From assembly GCA_020717885.1 (NCBI GenBank), contig DYDN01000045.1:1-7114 (forward strand): 7,114 nt of DNA, in the 5' to 3' direction. A program made the position numbers and the translations under genes. The DNA is from Candidatus Forterrea sp. GTDB lineage: Archaea > Iainarchaeota > Iainarchaeia > Iainarchaeales > JAAZKV01. Positions 6,453 through 7,114 of the stretch are shown one piece after another. Position 1 is the first letter of the stretch. Each line of letters begins with the position of its first letter. A model generated the notes under the pieces. That model worked only from the letters and a program-made list of their open reading frames with translations. It was not told the origin of the DNA and ran no database searches.

Positions 6453-6532
6453 CTTAACCGCATTAAGCCCCAAAAGGCGAAAAGCTAACTTTAAATACTT
6501 TTTTTGGTTTAGATTCCTAAGTAGGGGCTTAG
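6453..6532. promoter_or_regulatory. Paired dyads flanking the lrp TATA box, candidate operators
   Basis: Dyad 1 is CTTAA-N5-TTAAG (6453-6467), 15 bp. Dyad 2 is CTAAG-N6-CTTAG (6517-6532), 16 bp, over the predicted transcription start. Their centres are about 64 bp apart, close to six helical turns. In addition TAAGCCCC (6464-6471) and GGGGCTTA (6524-6531) are a perfect 8-bp inverted pair spanning both dyads. Lrp/AsnC proteins typically bind imperfect dyads of about 13-15 bp at spaced sites and often control their own gene, so binding by the adjacent regulator is a reasonable inference. The AT-rich half-sites could also arise by chance. Confidence 0.42.
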
Positions 6533-6562
6533 TTTTCCGAAATTATTTGGGGTTGAAGGGTT
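6490..6562 (+). promoter_or_regulatory. Promoter and leader of the Lrp/AsnC regulator gene
   Basis: TTTAAATA (6490-6497) matches the archaeal TATA consensus TTTAWATA exactly, predicting a start near 6519 and a leader of about 44 nt. GGGGTTGAAGGG (6549-6560) lies just before the TTG start and offers a purine-rich ribosome-binding site. An in-frame TGA at 6554-6556 sets the upstream limit of the coding region. Confidence 0.62.
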
Positions 6563-7033
6563 TTGATTTCTCTGGACAAAATTGATCACATTATTTTGCA
6601 GGCATTACTTCTTGATGGAAGAGCGTCATTCTCTGCAATTGCAAGGGAAACTAATCTTACTGATGTTGCAATAAAGAAGAGAGTGGAATCATTAAAAAGA
6701 AAAGGAATAATTTCCGGCGTATCAGTTGATCTTAATTATAAAGTTCTTGGTTACGAGAACCCGATTTTTGTTCAAATGAGGTGCGAAGTATCAAAAAATA
6801 AGGATGTTGTAAAAAGACTTCAAGCAATGGATTTTGTTCTTGAGCTTTATCAAGTGCTTGGCGAATACAATTTAATCACAAAACTAATTGTCCCTAATCT
6901 TGAGAGTGCGGAAAGATTCATTAACCAGCTTGGTCTCATCGACGGGGTAATTGATCTAAAAACAATGGTTGTGCTTTCGGAACTCAAACGAACAAAGTCA
7001 CTTCCAAGCAGTACTTTACAGAATAAAATTTGA
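6563..7033 (+). CDS. Lrp/AsnC family transcriptional regulator
   Basis: A 156-residue one-component DNA-binding regulator of the feast/famine type. Residues 4-50 form the AsnC helix-turn-helix domain: LDKIDHIILQALLLDGRASF, then AIARETNLTDVAIKKRVESL as the HTH itself, ending in RKGII. A linking strand leads to the RAM ligand and oligomerisation domain (about 65-140), which includes LGEYNLITKLIV with N103 where many relatives have Asp (G-x-Y-D), so the effector may differ from the amino acids bound by classic members. The start is TTG at 6563: an in-frame TGA lies 9 nt upstream and the next candidate would cut into the HTH, and MISLDKID fits the family N-terminus. It is divergent from the NrdD-like gene and its promoter is flanked by dyads, suggesting autoregulation and possibly joint control. 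Confidence 0.92.
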   Translation: MISLDKIDHIILQALLLDGRASFSAIARETNLTDVAIKKRVESLKRKGIISGVSVDLNYKVLGYENPIFVQMRCEVSKNKDVVKRLQAMDFVLELYQVLGEYNLITKLIVPNLESAERFINQLGLIDGVIDLKTMVVLSELKRTKSLPSSTLQNKI

Positions 7034-7039
7034 ATTGAA

Positions 7040-7081
7040 TTTATATAATCTCTAATCTTCTAATAGCTAATCTCTTAAATA
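7040..7081 (+). promoter_or_regulatory. Promoter after the regulator gene, with CTAAT repeats
   Basis: TTTATATA (7040-7047) is a good TATA box, predicting a start near 7070, about 12 nt before ATG 7082. Between them CTAATCT occurs at 7052-7058 and 7067-7073, with a shorter CTAAT at 7060-7064, a small direct-repeat cluster that could be an operator at the transcription start. No strong ribosome-binding site is visible. Confidence 0.45.
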
Positions 7082-7114
7082 ATGGAACATTTTTGGCATA
7101 GCTTTAGTGTTGTC
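7082..7114 (+). CDS. Possible N-terminus of a further gene, cut by the window edge
   Basis: An ATG at 7082 opens a frame of 11 codons (MEHFWHSFSVV) that is still open at the right edge. Its support is positional: a TATA box 35-42 bp upstream gives a short leader of about 12 nt, typical of archaea. The visible residues are too few for a family assignment, and the true start could also lie outside the window. Confidence 0.33.
   Translation, partial: MEHFWHSFSVV

Noticed and set aside
1..7114. CRISPR array, tRNA/rRNA genes, insertion sequences or an integration site.
   Set aside because: No spaced direct repeats, cloverleaf-like segments, transposase motifs or terminal inverted repeats were seen; the gaps are too short to hold them.

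Overview
The window is an AT-rich piece of archaeal chromosome. The evidence is a replication factor C small subunit, an archaeal/eukaryotic-type tRNA methylthiotransferase, an Lrp/AsnC regulator, an archaeal NrdD-family protein, and TTTAAA-like TATA boxes about 26 bp before the inferred transcription starts rather than bacterial -35/-10 pairs. Genes are tightly packed and non-coding gaps are short. I cannot place the organism below domain level; a small-genome AT-rich lineage such as a DPANN archaeon or a euryarchaeon would fit.

Left block (1-1860, minus strand): rfcS, then thrH (HAD phosphoserine phosphatase/phosphotransferase), then a short unrecognised basic ORF, all in one direction with gaps of 50 and 9 bp. 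A TATA box and ribosome-binding site at 1-38 suggest that another minus-strand gene starts just beyond the left edge. Middle block (1861-4796, plus strand): a four-helix membrane protein with cysteine pairs in its predicted outer loops; a tRNA t6A37 methylthiotransferase reading frame complete except for one in-frame TAA at codon 20; and a six-helix membrane protein. Right block: a 515-residue NrdD-like protein on the minus strand, convergent with the membrane gene, and a divergent Lrp/AsnC regulator on the plus strand. The 188 bp between these last two genes hold both promoters and paired dyads. A further plus-strand gene may begin at 7082.

The two most notable points are the NrdD-like protein and the methylthiotransferase. 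The first keeps the ATP-cone and barrel landmarks of anaerobic ribonucleotide reductase but lacks the glycyl-radical domain and most catalytic cysteines, so it may be a nucleotide-sensing relative rather than an enzyme. It shares a control region with a one-component regulator. The second is well preserved along its whole length but has a stop between the first and second iron-sulfur cysteines. No CRISPR array, rRNA, tRNA, insertion sequence or long repeat was seen.
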